Source: Gemmatimonadota bacterium
GTDB taxonomy: Bacteria; Gemmatimonadota; Gemmatimonadetes; Gemmatimonadales; Gemmatimonadaceae
Length of the DNA stretch: 64,000 nucleotides
Reading direction: 5' to 3'
NCBI GenBank assembly: GCA_028287305.1
Contig: JAQBPX010000019.1
Span: forward strand, 62,001-126,000
How positions within the stretch are numbered: the stretch's first letter is position 1; every line of letters begins with the position of its first letter. A program made the position numbers and the translations under genes. Under the pieces are notes generated by a model. It saw nothing but the letters and a program-made list of their open reading frames with translations, made no database searches and had not been told where the DNA came from. This document shows, one piece after another, positions 43,481 through 51,141 of this stretch.

Positions 43481-44122
43481 CTAGTGGTTCTTGAAGAGCA
43501 CCAGCGCGAGCGTCACCGTCTGCAGCACCGTCATCACCGTCTGCCAGCTGAAGCGCTGCTTCGGCATCGGCGGCACCACCACGCGATCGCCCGACTGCAG
43601 GAAGACGCCGAGCACCGGCTCGCCGGTGCTCATCTCGCGCCCCGCATCGAGTTCCACTACGCGGTCGCCGCGCAGCAGCCGCACGTGCTTCGCGTCCGCG
43701 TCAGGGGTGAGGCCGCCCGCCTGGCTGATGATGTCGAGCACCGTGCTCGTGGGCTCCGCGACGTAGAGGTTGGGGCGGACGACCGCGCCCACCACGCTCA
43801 CCTTGAACACGAGCGACACGCTCACGATGCCGTTCTGCACCAGCGCGCTGTAGCGGTCCCGCAGCTGCGTGCGCGCCTCGGCCAGTGACTTGCCGCCGAC
43901 GCCCACCTCACCCACGAGCGGGATCACCACCACGCCGTTGCTCTCCACGGGGTAGTCGCCGGACAGGGGCTGGTCGGGCCAGAGCCGCACCCTGATCAGG
44001 TCTCCGGGGTGCACGATCACGCCCGTGGACGAGCGCGGCTCGGCCGAACCCTGCGCCTGGAGCGATACCGGGGCGGCGAGCAACAGGACCAGTGCGGGAA
44101 GCAGTCGGATTGGGTGTCGCAT
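43481..44122 (-). CDS. polysaccharide export protein (Wza/BexD-type, short)
   Basis: A 213-residue periplasmic/outer-membrane export protein: signal peptide (LLPALVLLLAAPVSLQAQ), Poly_export domain opening with VIVHPGDLIRVRLWPDQPLSGDYPV, then VVIPLVGEVGVGGKSLAEA and one SLBB-like domain with VVGAVVRPNLYVAEPTSTVLDIISQAGG. It ends with a hydrophobic segment (TVLQTVTLALVLF). At 213 residues it is much shorter than Wza (about 380), with one SLBB domain instead of two or three; short forms are common outside enterobacteria. It probably pairs with the Wzc-like kinase at 22009. Confidence 0.88.
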   Translation of the reverse strand: MRHPIRLLPALVLLLAAPVSLQAQGSAEPRSSTGVIVHPGDLIRVRLWPDQPLSGDYPVESNGVVVIPLVGEVGVGGKSLAEARTQLRDRYSALVQNGIVSVSLVFKVSVVGAVVRPNLYVAEPTSTVLDIISQAGGLTPDADAKHVRLLRGDRVVELDAGREMSTGEPVLGVFLQSGDRVVVPPMPKQRFSWQTVMTVLQTVTLALVLFKNH

Positions 44123-44249
44123 GAATGGGGTGCGGGTGCGGCAACATAGCACGGTTCGCCGTCGCGGCGGAATGGAACTCGCCGTAAACGCCACGGGGCG
44201 TCGTGCGGCCGGCGCTTAGATTTCGCTCGTCCCTCGCCCGAGCCAGGCC

Positions 44250-44528
44250 ATGCCAGAGATCCAGTGCACGCGATGCGGTGAAACGAAGCCCGCTTTCGAC
44301 CGCCCTCCCTTTCCGGGTCCGATCGGCGCCCGCGTGGTGGCGGAGGTCTGCCAGGATTGCTGGGGACTCTGGGTGAAGCAGCAGACCATGCTCATCAATC
44401 ATTACGGGCTCAACGTCATGGATCCCCAGGCGCGCGGCTTCCTGACCAAGAACATGCAGGCGTTCCTGTTCAAGGCCGGCGGGGAGGAGGACGTGGACAC
44501 CACGAAGAAGGGGACCATCGCGTGGTGA
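44250..44528 (+). CDS. YggX-like Fe(2+)-trafficking / oxidative damage protection protein with added Cys pairs
   Basis: A 92-residue protein matching YggX along its middle: FPGPIGARVVAEV, W-x2-W-x-KQQTMLINHYGLNVMDP and MQAFLF. YggX helps protect or repair Fe-S clusters. The usual protein has one Cys near the N-terminus; this one has C6-x2-C9 and C34-x2-C37, a possible rubredoxin-like or zinc-ribbon site. The stop overlaps the next gene start (GTGA), so it is co-translated with the GH3 gene. Confidence 0.85.
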   Translation: MPEIQCTRCGETKPAFDRPPFPGPIGARVVAEVCQDCWGLWVKQQTMLINHYGLNVMDPQARGFLTKNMQAFLFKAGGEEDVDTTKKGTIAW

Positions 44529-46393
44529 GCCGGTGCGCCGCGGCGCGCGTGGCGATGCTCTGCGCTGCGGTCGCGCTGTCCGCGTGCACGCACACGGCCG
44601 TGATCGCCGCGTCGCCGGCGCCAGTCACCAGCGTGGCGGCATCGACCCAGCTGCTCACCGATGCGCAGTGGGTGGACTCCGCGCTGGCGTCGCTCTCGCC
44701 TCGCGACCGCGCGGCACAGCTGGTGATGCCCTGGATGCTCGCCGACTACGTGCCCACGGGGACGGCGGAATGGGGGAAGCTCTCGAGGCTCGTCACCGAG
44801 CAGAGGGTGGGCGGCATGATCGTCTCGGTGGGCTCGCCCACCGACATGGCGCTCAAGCTCAACGCGCTCCAGCGCCTCAGCACGCTGCCGCTGCTCGTGG
44901 GCGCCGACTTCGAGACGGGCGCGGGCTTTCGCGCGCGGGCCGGCTACTTCGTGCCGAATGCCATCGACCTCGGCGGCGCCACGCTCTTCCCGTACGAGAT
45001 GGGTGTCGGGGCCACGCGCGATACCGCGCTGGCGTACGAGATGGGGCGCGTCACCGCGCTCGAGGGACGCGCGCTGGGCGTGCACCTCGCGTTCTCCCCG
45101 ATCCTCGACGTCAACAACAATCCCGGCAACCCCGTCATTGGCGCGCGGTCGTTCGGCGAGAACCCGCAGCTCGTCGCATCGCTGGGCGCCGCGTTCGTGC
45201 GCGGCATCCAGGAGCACGGCATGCTCGCGACGGCGAAGCACTTTCCGGGGCACGGGGATACCGACGAGAACTCGCACCTGCAGCTGACGCACGTCACGGC
45301 CAGTCGCGCGCGCCTCGACACCGTGGAGCTCGTGCCCTTCCGCGCCGCGATCGCCGCGGGCGTGGGCGGCATCATGACCTTCCACGGCGTGGTGCCCGCG
45401 CTCGATTCCAGCGGCGTGCCCGCCACGCTGTCGCCCAAAGTGATGACCGAGTTGCTGCGGACGCAGCTCGGCTTCAAGGGACTGCTGGTCACCGACGCGA
45501 TGGACATGAACGGAGTGCTCGACCGGGTGCAGGTTGCCACGCCGTCGCCGACCGTGATGGGCACCTACGGCCCGATTCACAGCATCGGCATCGCGGAGGC
45601 GATCAAGCTCGCGGTGGAAGCCGGAGCGGACATCCTGCTGATGCCGTCCGATGTGCCCGCCGCGATCGATGCGGTGGTGGAGGGCGTGCGCGAGGGACGC
45701 TTCACGCAGGCGCGCGTGGATGCATCGGTGCGGCGCATCCTGGAGCTGAAGGCGCGCTTCCGCCTGCGACAGCAGCGCTTCGTGTCGCTCGACAGCGTGC
45801 GCGCGATCGTGGGCGACAGCTCGCACCTGTCGTCCGCGCGAATCGTGGCGCAGCGCGCGATCACGCTCGTGCGCGACTCCCTCGCGACGGTTCCGCTCGC
45901 GCGCGGCACCCCGGCGCGGCGCGTGCTCTCGCTGACGATTGCGAACCGCAGCGACCTGGGCGCGGGGGTGGCGTTCGACGCGGAGCTCCGGCGCGCGCAT
46001 CCCGGCCTGCGCTCGCTGCTCGTGGGACCGGAGAATGCGGGGCCGCTCACCGCGCGCGCGCTGGAGGCGGCGGACTCCGCCGACGTGGTGATCGTGAGCT
46101 CATACCTCGCGCAATCCACGACGGCATCCACGGGCAACGCGCCGGTGGCGGTGGTGCAGCTGCTGCACGCGCTGGCGAAGCGGCGGCCGAACGTGGTGCT
46201 GGTCGCGTTCGGCAATCCGTACTTCCTGCAGCAGCTCCCGGAAGTGCCCGCGTACCTGGTGGCGTGGGGCGGCTGGCCGGTGAACCAGGTGGCGGCCGCG
46301 CGCGCGCTCACGGGGAGCGCGCCGATCACGGGGCTCCTGCCGATCACGATCCCGCCGATGGCGGTGTACGGGCAGGGGTTGGTGCGACGGTAG
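44525..46393 (+). CDS. glycoside hydrolase family 3 lipoprotein (beta-N-acetylhexosaminidase, NagZ-like)
   Basis: A 622-residue predicted lipoprotein with lipobox ALSAC (Cys21). The GH3 domain carries the NagZ signature KHFPGHGDT (238-246), which includes the catalytic His-Asp pair, and the nucleophile Asp324 in LLVTDAMDMNGV. Such enzymes remove GlcNAc from muropeptides during wall recycling. A C-terminal alpha/beta region (about 430-610) is present, as in the longer two-domain members. The lipid anchor points to the periplasm rather than the cytosol. The GTG start overlaps the YggX stop. Confidence 0.92.
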   Translation: MSRCAAARVAMLCAAVALSACTHTAVIAASPAPVTSVAASTQLLTDAQWVDSALASLSPRDRAAQLVMPWMLADYVPTGTAEWGKLSRLVTEQRVGGMIVSVGSPTDMALKLNALQRLSTLPLLVGADFETGAGFRARAGYFVPNAIDLGGATLFPYEMGVGATRDTALAYEMGRVTALEGRALGVHLAFSPILDVNNNPGNPVIGARSFGENPQLVASLGAAFVRGIQEHGMLATAKHFPGHGDTDENSHLQLTHVTASRARLDTVELVPFRAAIAAGVGGIMTFHGVVPALDSSGVPATLSPKVMTELLRTQLGFKGLLVTDAMDMNGVLDRVQVATPSPTVMGTYGPIHSIGIAEAIKLAVEAGADILLMPSDVPAAIDAVVEGVREGRFTQARVDASVRRILELKARFRLRQQRFVSLDSVRAIVGDSSHLSSARIVAQRAITLVRDSLATVPLARGTPARRVLSLTIANRSDLGAGVAFDAELRRAHPGLRSLLVGPENAGPLTARALEAADSADVVIVSSYLAQSTTASTGNAPVAVVQLLHALAKRRPNVVLVAFGNPYFLQQLPEVPAYLVAWGGWPVNQVAAARALTGSAPITGLLPITIPPMAVYGQGLVRR

Positions 46394-46409
46394 CAGCAGG
46401 GGCTCGGGT

Positions 46410-46456
46410 GTGAGGAGGTGGGGACTCGGGACTGCACGTCGTTCCCCATCCCTCAC
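46410..46456 (+). terminator. possible stem-loop terminator after the GH3 gene
   Basis: Arms at 46410-46424 and 46443-46456 pair as GTGAGG/CCTCAC and TGGGGA/TCCCCA, with a small internal bulge and an 18-base loop, starting 17 bases after the stop. No T-run follows. Confidence 0.35.
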
Positions 46457-46483
46457 ATCCCCACTTCCCGAAATCCCGCAGTC

Positions 46484-46512
46484 TTGACTTTATTCGCCCA
46501 TTAGTACTAATT
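46484..46512 (+). promoter_or_regulatory. promoter with overlapping palindromic operator for the NrtR-type gene
   Basis: TTGACT (46484-46489) is a good -35 box. Seventeen bases on is CTAATT (46507-46512), giving a start point at about the ATG (46518), so the message may be leaderless. The perfect 12-bp palindrome ATTAGTACTAAT (46500-46511) covers the -10 box and is well placed for self-repression. Confidence 0.5.
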
Positions 46513-46517
46513 GGCGC

Positions 46518-47204
46518 ATGCCCGCGCGAGCCACCCCTGCGGCGCGGGCCGCCGCCCGCGCGATCACCCTCTCCGTCGACGTGGTCCTCCTCACGCCGCG
46601 CGACGGGCGGCTGTCGGTGCTGCTGGCCGAGGAGCCGCGCGGGCGCGAGAAGTGGGCGCTCCCCTGGGACGGGCTGCGCGCGGGTGAGGAACTGCCCGAC
46701 GCCGCCCTCCGCATCGCGCGCCGTGCCCTCGGTGCGCCCCCCGCGCTGCTCGAGCAGACCGTGACCCTGGGCGACGCGAGGAAGCATCCGGGGGGTGCGG
46801 CCGTCTCCGTCGCGTTCCTGGGGCTCGTGCACGCGGAGACGGCCGGCGATGCGCCCGGCTGGACGCCCGTGGCGGGCGTGCCCGCGCTGGCCCGGCGGCA
46901 GGCGCAGCTGCTGGAGGAGAGCCTCGACGCGCTGCAGCGGCGCATCGACCACGCGCCGCTCGCGTTCCGGCTGCTGCCGCCCACGTTCACGCTCACGGAG
47001 TTGCAGGCCGTGTACGAGGTGCTGCTGGGCCGGGCGCTCCACAAGGCGAGCTTCCGCCGCGCGCTGCAGGCGGCGTTCCTGGTGGAGCCCACCGACGAGT
47101 GGCGGAGCGAGGGGCGGGGGCGGCCGGCGCAGCTGTTCCGCTATGCGCCGCGTCGCCGGCGCGGCGCGCGGCGCGGCGTGCGGTTCGACCTGCTGGCGGA
47201 GTGA
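46518..47204 (+). CDS. NrtR-type regulator (Nudix-like domain plus winged helix)
   Basis: A 228-residue protein. Residues 15-140 form a Nudix fold (LSVDVVLLTPRDGRLSVLLAEE, then GREKWALPWDGLRAGEEL), but the Nudix box GLRAGEELPDAALRIARRAL lacks the paired R-E-x2-E-E residues, so hydrolysis is unlikely. Residues 150-228 form a winged helix (LLPPTFTLTELQAVYEVLLG, then KASFRRALQAAFLVEPT). This is the layout of NrtR, which represses NAD-metabolism genes and senses ADP-ribose. No NAD genes are adjacent; the upstream palindrome suggests autoregulation. Confidence 0.85.
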   Translation: MPARATPAARAAARAITLSVDVVLLTPRDGRLSVLLAEEPRGREKWALPWDGLRAGEELPDAALRIARRALGAPPALLEQTVTLGDARKHPGGAAVSVAFLGLVHAETAGDAPGWTPVAGVPALARRQAQLLEESLDALQRRIDHAPLAFRLLPPTFTLTELQAVYEVLLGRALHKASFRRALQAAFLVEPTDEWRSEGRGRPAQLFRYAPRRRRGARRGVRFDLLAE

Positions 47205-47310
47205 AGCGCGCCCTTGCGCCGGCCGCCATTTAGTATCAACTTAATAATAACGATGTAAGTATATATACGCGCGCCCCATGGACGTTCCGGGCATTCCGGG
47301 TGCCGCGCGA

Positions 47311-47346
47311 CGAACGGGCCCCAGCGACGACGCTGGGGCCCGTTCG
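47311..47346. terminator. strong bidirectional stem-loop between convergent genes
   Basis: A perfect 16-bp inverted repeat with a four-base ACGA loop (47311-47326 and 47331-47346) lies between the NrtR-type gene and the convergent hypothetical gene. The AT-rich stretch 47230-47270 before it holds no gene. No T-run is present on either side. Confidence 0.6.
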
Positions 47347-47371
47347 TTGTCCTGCCTGCCGCGCGCGCGCG

Positions 47372-47716
47372 TCAGTCCCCCCGCGCCACGCTCCGTCGCT
47401 CCCACTGCAGCAGCGCCCGCGCGATCGCCACGTTGTCCGTGGCCAGGCGGAACAGCTCGTTCACCTCGCCGTCGCCGCAGTCCTTCACCACCGCGATCGC
47501 CGGCGGCTGGTGCCCGTCGCGACGCGCCGCGTCGCACCGCCGCTCCACCACCACGCGCCCCACCGGCGCCCGGTCCGCGAACTCCGGCGCAAGCTCGATC
47601 ATCACGTGACCCCCGCCCGGCAGGTCGCGCACGTAGACGCGCGACGGGGAATAGATCGGGACTTCGCGCCGCGCCTCGCGGATCGCGTCCTGTCGCGTCT
47701 CCCTGTTCAGTTCCAT
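47372..47716 (-). CDS. hypothetical protein (114 aa)
   Basis: A soluble 114-residue protein starting MELNRETRQDAIREARREV, with a strand-rich centre (SRVYVRDLPGGGHVMIELAP) and a helical C-terminus (EVNELFRLATDNVAIARALL). GGGGAGG seven bases before ATG is a strong ribosome binding site. No known domain is recognised. It ends near a strong stem-loop, consistent with a single-gene transcript. Confidence 0.7.
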   Translation of the reverse strand: MELNRETRQDAIREARREVPIYSPSRVYVRDLPGGGHVMIELAPEFADRAPVGRVVVERRCDAARRDGHQPPAIAVVKDCGDGEVNELFRLATDNVAIARALLQWERRSVARGD

Positions 47717-47922
47717 CGTGCCTCCCCCGGGTTCCGTGCCCGAGCTGATGGTTCGTGGCGGCGGCGCACGCTCCGCGCTGCCCGTCACCCCTCCACTATG
47801 GCAGCATCGCGAAAATCGTGCGAGCGAGCCCGGCCGTTCCCCTGCCCGCACGCTGGCCGCGACGAAGCGCCCCCGGCCAGGCCGCAGGGCGCTTCGTGAC
47901 CTGCGGGACCGCGCAGTCGTGC

Positions 47923-48129
47923 TCAGGCCTTCGTGACGTCCGCCGCCTGTGGTCCCTTCTGCCCCTGCACGATCTCGAACTCGACGCGGTCGCCTTCCGC
48001 CAGCGACTTGAACCCCGATCCGCCGATCGCACTGAAGTGGACGAACACGTCAGGTCCCCCCTCGCGCGAGATGAACCCGAACCCCTTCGCGTCGTTGAAC
48101 CACTTCACCGTGCCTGTGATGCGTGCCAT
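47923..48129 (-). CDS. cold-shock protein (CspA family)
   Basis: A 68-residue RNA/ssDNA-binding OB-fold protein: RNP1 KGFGFIS and RNP2 DVFVHFSAI are intact, with [15 protein letters not shown] at the N-terminus. It acts as an RNA chaperone in the cytosol. GAGG lies nine bases before ATG. About 200 bases of non-coding sequence precede it before the next terminator, enough for the long structured leader seen in many csp messages, though no specific element is identified. Confidence 0.96.
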   Translation of the reverse strand: MARITGTVKWFNDAKGFGFISREGGPDVFVHFSAIGGSGFKSLAEGDRVEFEIVQGQKGPQAADVTKA

Positions 48130-48337
48130 GAACCGTACCTCGTGCGATTGTACTGGATGCTGATCCCGCATGCCTGGTGCAGGCCCTCGCGGCGCTGCGC
48201 CGTAAAGCGTGATCCATGAAAGCACCCGACCCTTCCATCGTGCGGCAGGAGCAGGAGCGACCCCCTCCCGGGCAAGTTTTGTGCACCGTGCTACGCCTGC
48301 GGTCGCCAGGCCGGCCCCCGCCACTTCGGTGAGCCGC

Positions 48338-48380
48338 AAAAAAACGGGCGCGCCCGCGGATTCCTCCGCTCGGCGCGCCC
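48338..48380 (-). terminator. intrinsic terminator of the zinc-ribbon gene
   Basis: On the minus strand a stem with outer arms pairing 48372-48380 with 48346-48354 (GGGCGCGCC type) and an inner GCGGA/TCCGC stem with a four-base loop is followed, after one more base, by seven T. It is the clearest classical terminator in the window, placed about 70 bases after the stop of the gene at 48453-48662. Confidence 0.85.
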
Positions 48381-48452
48381 CCTTCCACACTTCCCGTGCT
48401 GCCCTCGATTCTCCTTCCCGCTGGCCTGCACCGCTCCCGCGGGAACCACCCG

Positions 48453-48662
48453 CTAGGCGGCACCAGCCACGTACCGCGCCGTGCGCCCGCACTCGATGCA
48501 CTTCAGCGTCACCTGCGATCGCGGCGCCGGGGGAAAGTTGTCTGGGGTGCGCTCGATCCCGCCGGAACACGACGGGCAGCTCAACGGGGAGCCCGTCCGG
48601 TCGTTCGCGATGAGGTGAAGCGCCTGGACGGGATTGAACGTCGCCGGTCTTGGCTTACGCAT
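48453..48662 (-). CDS. small zinc-ribbon protein (69 aa)
   Basis: A 69-residue protein with two Cys pairs, CPSC and CIEC, about 30 residues apart, forming a likely zinc ribbon. The N-terminus is basic ([18 protein letters not shown]). GGAGGAG directly before ATG supports the start, and a good terminator follows. It probably binds nucleic acid or stabilises a protein; the family is not identified. Confidence 0.78.
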   Translation of the reverse strand: MRKPRPATFNPVQALHLIANDRTGSPLSCPSCSGGIERTPDNFPPAPRSQVTLKCIECGRTARYVAGAA

Positions 48663-48767
48663 GACTCCTCCACGAGTGCTGCGCTCTCGGCGCCATCTGG
48701 CGCCGGGGGCCACCACGAATCTGCAAAAGTAACCGCCAAACCCTGCAACGCGCTGGCGCGTCACAGG

Positions 48768-49490
48768 TTGCGGGGTTGGCATTCCTTCGCCGCCGGGCTG
48801 CTCTCGCTCGCCCTGGCTGGCTGCGGACCTCACGCCCACATCCCTCCGCGGCCGCTCGCACTCGCGGGGGCCCTGCCGTCATCCGACTCGGCCGCCTCTC
48901 TCGCGCGCATGCTGGCGCCTGTCTTGTACCTCCAGCGTGACGAATGGTTCCCCCTCGAGCGTGTCGTCGCCGTCGTCCATCCCACCCGCCCCATCATCGC
49001 CTACCACCTGCTGTGGAAGGATGACGTCACGGGCTCGTGGATCCCCTTCACGGTCCCCACCGACGAGGAGGTGGTGTGGGTCGGCTACGACCCCGCCACC
49101 CAGGCGGCGACCGATCTCTGGACCTACTGGCACGGGAAGATCCTGCACTCCCGCGCGAGCGGCCCTCCCGAGTTCAACATCCAGTGGGGAAAGCACGGAT
49201 CCCTTCCCCGCGGCGCGATCGAGAGCGACCTCCCTCCCCTACGTACGCTCAACTCCTTCTGGGCGTTCACGTACCTCGGGATTCCCGATGCGCTCCTCGG
49301 CCGGCTCACCAGGCCTGGCCCCATCTGCTTCTGTCACGGCTACGCGCGATACCGCGACTTCTCGCGTCCCCTCGCCCTGCGCGACCGGCTCGACCTCACG
49401 GTGCGCGCGACCGACGCGCGCGAGTCACTCGCGGCCGTCTTCGGCAGGCCCTACTCGAAGAAGATCCCCTGGCCGCAGGAAGCGCCCTAG
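48768..49490 (+). CDS. putative lipoprotein of unknown function
   Basis: About 240 residues: a short hydrophobic lead with lipobox LALAGC near residue 19, then a soluble domain rich in Trp/Tyr and Pro (APVLYLQRDEWFPLERVVAVV, VGYDPATQAATDLWTYWHG, SFWAFTYLGIPDALLG). No start codon other than TTG 48768 fits the signal peptide well; the frame is open upstream, so the start is uncertain. The protein is probably attached to the outer membrane facing the periplasm. The stop TAG sits in a CTAG shared with the stop of the convergent gene. Confidence 0.68.
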   Translation: MRGWHSFAAGLLSLALAGCGPHAHIPPRPLALAGALPSSDSAASLARMLAPVLYLQRDEWFPLERVVAVVHPTRPIIAYHLLWKDDVTGSWIPFTVPTDEEVVWVGYDPATQAATDLWTYWHGKILHSRASGPPEFNIQWGKHGSLPRGAIESDLPPLRTLNSFWAFTYLGIPDALLGRLTRPGPICFCHGYARYRDFSRPLALRDRLDLTVRATDARESLAAVFGRPYSKKIPWPQEAP

Positions 49491-50467
49491 TCCCACGAGT
49501 GTGGGCGCTTCCACACCCGGCGGTTCACGCGCCAGTTCTTCCGGTCGCTGATCTCGCCCCCCGACGCGAACGCCTCGGGATCCTCCAGCGCCTCCATCAT
49601 GTCGTTCCCCTTCGCACTCGCCTCATCGGCCCAGTGCACCAGCTCCGCCTCGGCCGTCATCGGCTGCACGGGGCTCCCGAACTCCAGGGATCCATGATGC
49701 GAGAGGATCATGTGCTGCAGGTCGAGCAGCTGCCCCGCGCTGCAGACCGGCGCCACGAGCGCAGCCATTCGTCGCTCGAGCATCAGGCAGCCGAGCACCA
49801 CGTGCCCGAGCAGCATCCCGCAGGGCGTGTGCGTGAAGCCGGCCGCGTCCACCGCATACGCCTCGACCTTGCCGACGTCGTGCATCAGCGCGCCCGCCAC
49901 CACCAGGTCGGCATTCACGCGCATGGTCTTCGCCGCGGCCTTGGCGATCCGGGTGACCTCCACGACGTGAAGCAGCAACCCGCCGATCTTCGCGTGATGC
50001 CCCGCCACCGAGCCCGGCGTCCGCTCGAACCGCACCCGGAACTCGTCGTCGCCGAAGAACAGGTCGATCGCGGCGCGCAGCTTCGGTGACGCGATCTCGG
50101 CGCGCGTGCGGTCCACGTAGTCCCAGAGGGGCTGTGCCTCGACCGGGATGCGCGGCAGGAAGTCCTCGAGCTTCGCGTGCCCCACGGGCATGACCCGCAA
50201 CGGCGACGTCAGCGTGAGCTGTCGCTTGCGCTGGTAGGTGGACACCTGGCCGATCGCCTGCACCACGCGCCCGCGCTCCGCACCCTCCGCCAGGTGCAGC
50301 TTGTCCGGCCAGATGGGCGCCGTCGCCAGCTGGCCGGTCGAGTTGCCGAGCGTCAGGACGATGAACGAGTCGCCACTGGGGAGCTTCTTCTCGCTGCGGT
50401 CGAGGACGAGGAGCTCGTGCTGCACCCGGTCACCCTCACCGAGCTTCCGAAAATCGAGGACGGTCAT
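49487..50467 (-). CDS. YhaM-like 3'-5' exoribonuclease (OB fold plus HD domain)
   Basis: A 326-residue cytosolic protein, close to the 314 of Bacillus YhaM. Residues 1-110 look like an OB fold (VQHELLVLDRSEKKLPSGDSF, VQAIGQVSTYQRKRQLTL). Residues 150-300 form an HD phosphohydrolase domain with GSVAGHHAKIGGLLLHVVEV, the signature LMHDVGKVEAY and a later ILSHHGSLEFG. YhaM trims RNA and DNA from the 3' end with manganese. The ATG at 50467 starts the OB fold. A longer frame upstream overlaps the histone-like gene on the other strand and is not used. Confidence 0.86.
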   Translation of the reverse strand: MTVLDFRKLGEGDRVQHELLVLDRSEKKLPSGDSFIVLTLGNSTGQLATAPIWPDKLHLAEGAERGRVVQAIGQVSTYQRKRQLTLTSPLRVMPVGHAKLEDFLPRIPVEAQPLWDYVDRTRAEIASPKLRAAIDLFFGDDEFRVRFERTPGSVAGHHAKIGGLLLHVVEVTRIAKAAAKTMRVNADLVVAGALMHDVGKVEAYAVDAAGFTHTPCGMLLGHVVLGCLMLERRMAALVAPVCSAGQLLDLQHMILSHHGSLEFGSPVQPMTAEAELVHWADEASAKGNDMMEALEDPEAFASGGEISDRKNWRVNRRVWKRPHSWD

Positions 50468-50548
50468 CAGGGGAGGCGGCGCCGACGCGGAACGTGTATC
50501 TTCGCCATGGCGGACGCGCGGTAGCACGAGGGTGCGTCGGCTGTCATG

Positions 50549-50566
50549 GACTGCATGCATGCAGTC
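50549..50566. promoter_or_regulatory. 18-bp perfect palindrome in a divergent promoter region
   Basis: GACTGCATGCATGCAGTC lies between the divergent exoribonuclease (start 50467) and histone-like (start 50661) genes. A short CGGGC/GCCCG hairpin follows at about 50583-50597. The position fits an operator acting on one or both genes. Confidence 0.5.
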
Positions 50567-50660
50567 TAGGAGCAAGTCTGACAGCGGGCAATCGCCCGGT
50601 CGTGCGCGCTTCTTGCGAAGTTGGCACGACGACAACTTTCCCTGCACTGGAGGGCCCCGC

Positions 50661-51134
50661 ATGGCCATGAAAAAGCAGTCGCGCAGCAAGCCCCGTCGCA
50701 CCACGACCACTCGCGGTGCCGCCAAGAAGCGCGGCGCGAAGAAGGGCGCAGCGAAGAAGTCGTCGAAGAAGTCCTCGAAGAAGTCCTCGAAGAAGGCCGC
50801 GAAGAAGTCGGGCGCGAAGAAGTCCGCGACGCGCAAGTCGCCGGCGAAGAAGTCCTCCGCGCGCAAGGCTCCGGCCCGCAAGTCGCCGGCGAAGAAGTCG
50901 GGCGCGAAGAAGTCCAGCGCCCGGAAGTCGGCCCCCAGGAAGTCGGCCCCGAAGAAGTCCGCGCCGAAGAAGGCTCCGGCCCGCAAGGCTCCGGCGCGCA
51001 AGGCGCCCGCCCCGGTCGAGCGCGCAGCGCGCGTGGCCCGCACGGTGGTCGAGCAGGCGTCGGCCGCGATCAGCGAGGGCGTGGATTCGGTGAAGGAGTT
51101 CGGCGAGGACCTGGTCGACCGCTTCCGCAGCTGA
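50661..51134 (+). CDS. histone H1-like Lys/Ala/Ser-rich DNA-binding protein
   Basis: A 157-residue, very basic protein. Residues 1-117 are repeats of KKSSKKSS, KSPAKKS, RKAPARKAPA type, as in histone H1 tails and bacterial Hc1/AlgP-like proteins. Residues 118-157 form an amphipathic helix pair (ERAARVARTVVEQASAAI, then VKEFGEDLVDRF) that may allow self-association. GGAGGG precedes the ATG. It probably coats or compacts DNA. Unlike the protein at 2177, it has no acidic half. A stem-loop terminator follows inside the convergent gene. Confidence 0.87.
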   Translation: MAMKKQSRSKPRRTTTTRGAAKKRGAKKGAAKKSSKKSSKKSSKKAAKKSGAKKSATRKSPAKKSSARKAPARKSPAKKSGAKKSSARKSAPRKSAPKKSAPKKAPARKAPARKAPAPVERAARVARTVVEQASAAISEGVDSVKEFGEDLVDRFRS

Positions 51135-51141
51135 CCGTCGT

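Noticed and set aside
47205-47310. Origin-like or riboswitch-like element in the AT-rich stretch after the NrtR-type gene
   Set aside because: The AT-rich segment is only about 40 bases long, and I see no conserved riboswitch core or DnaA boxes.
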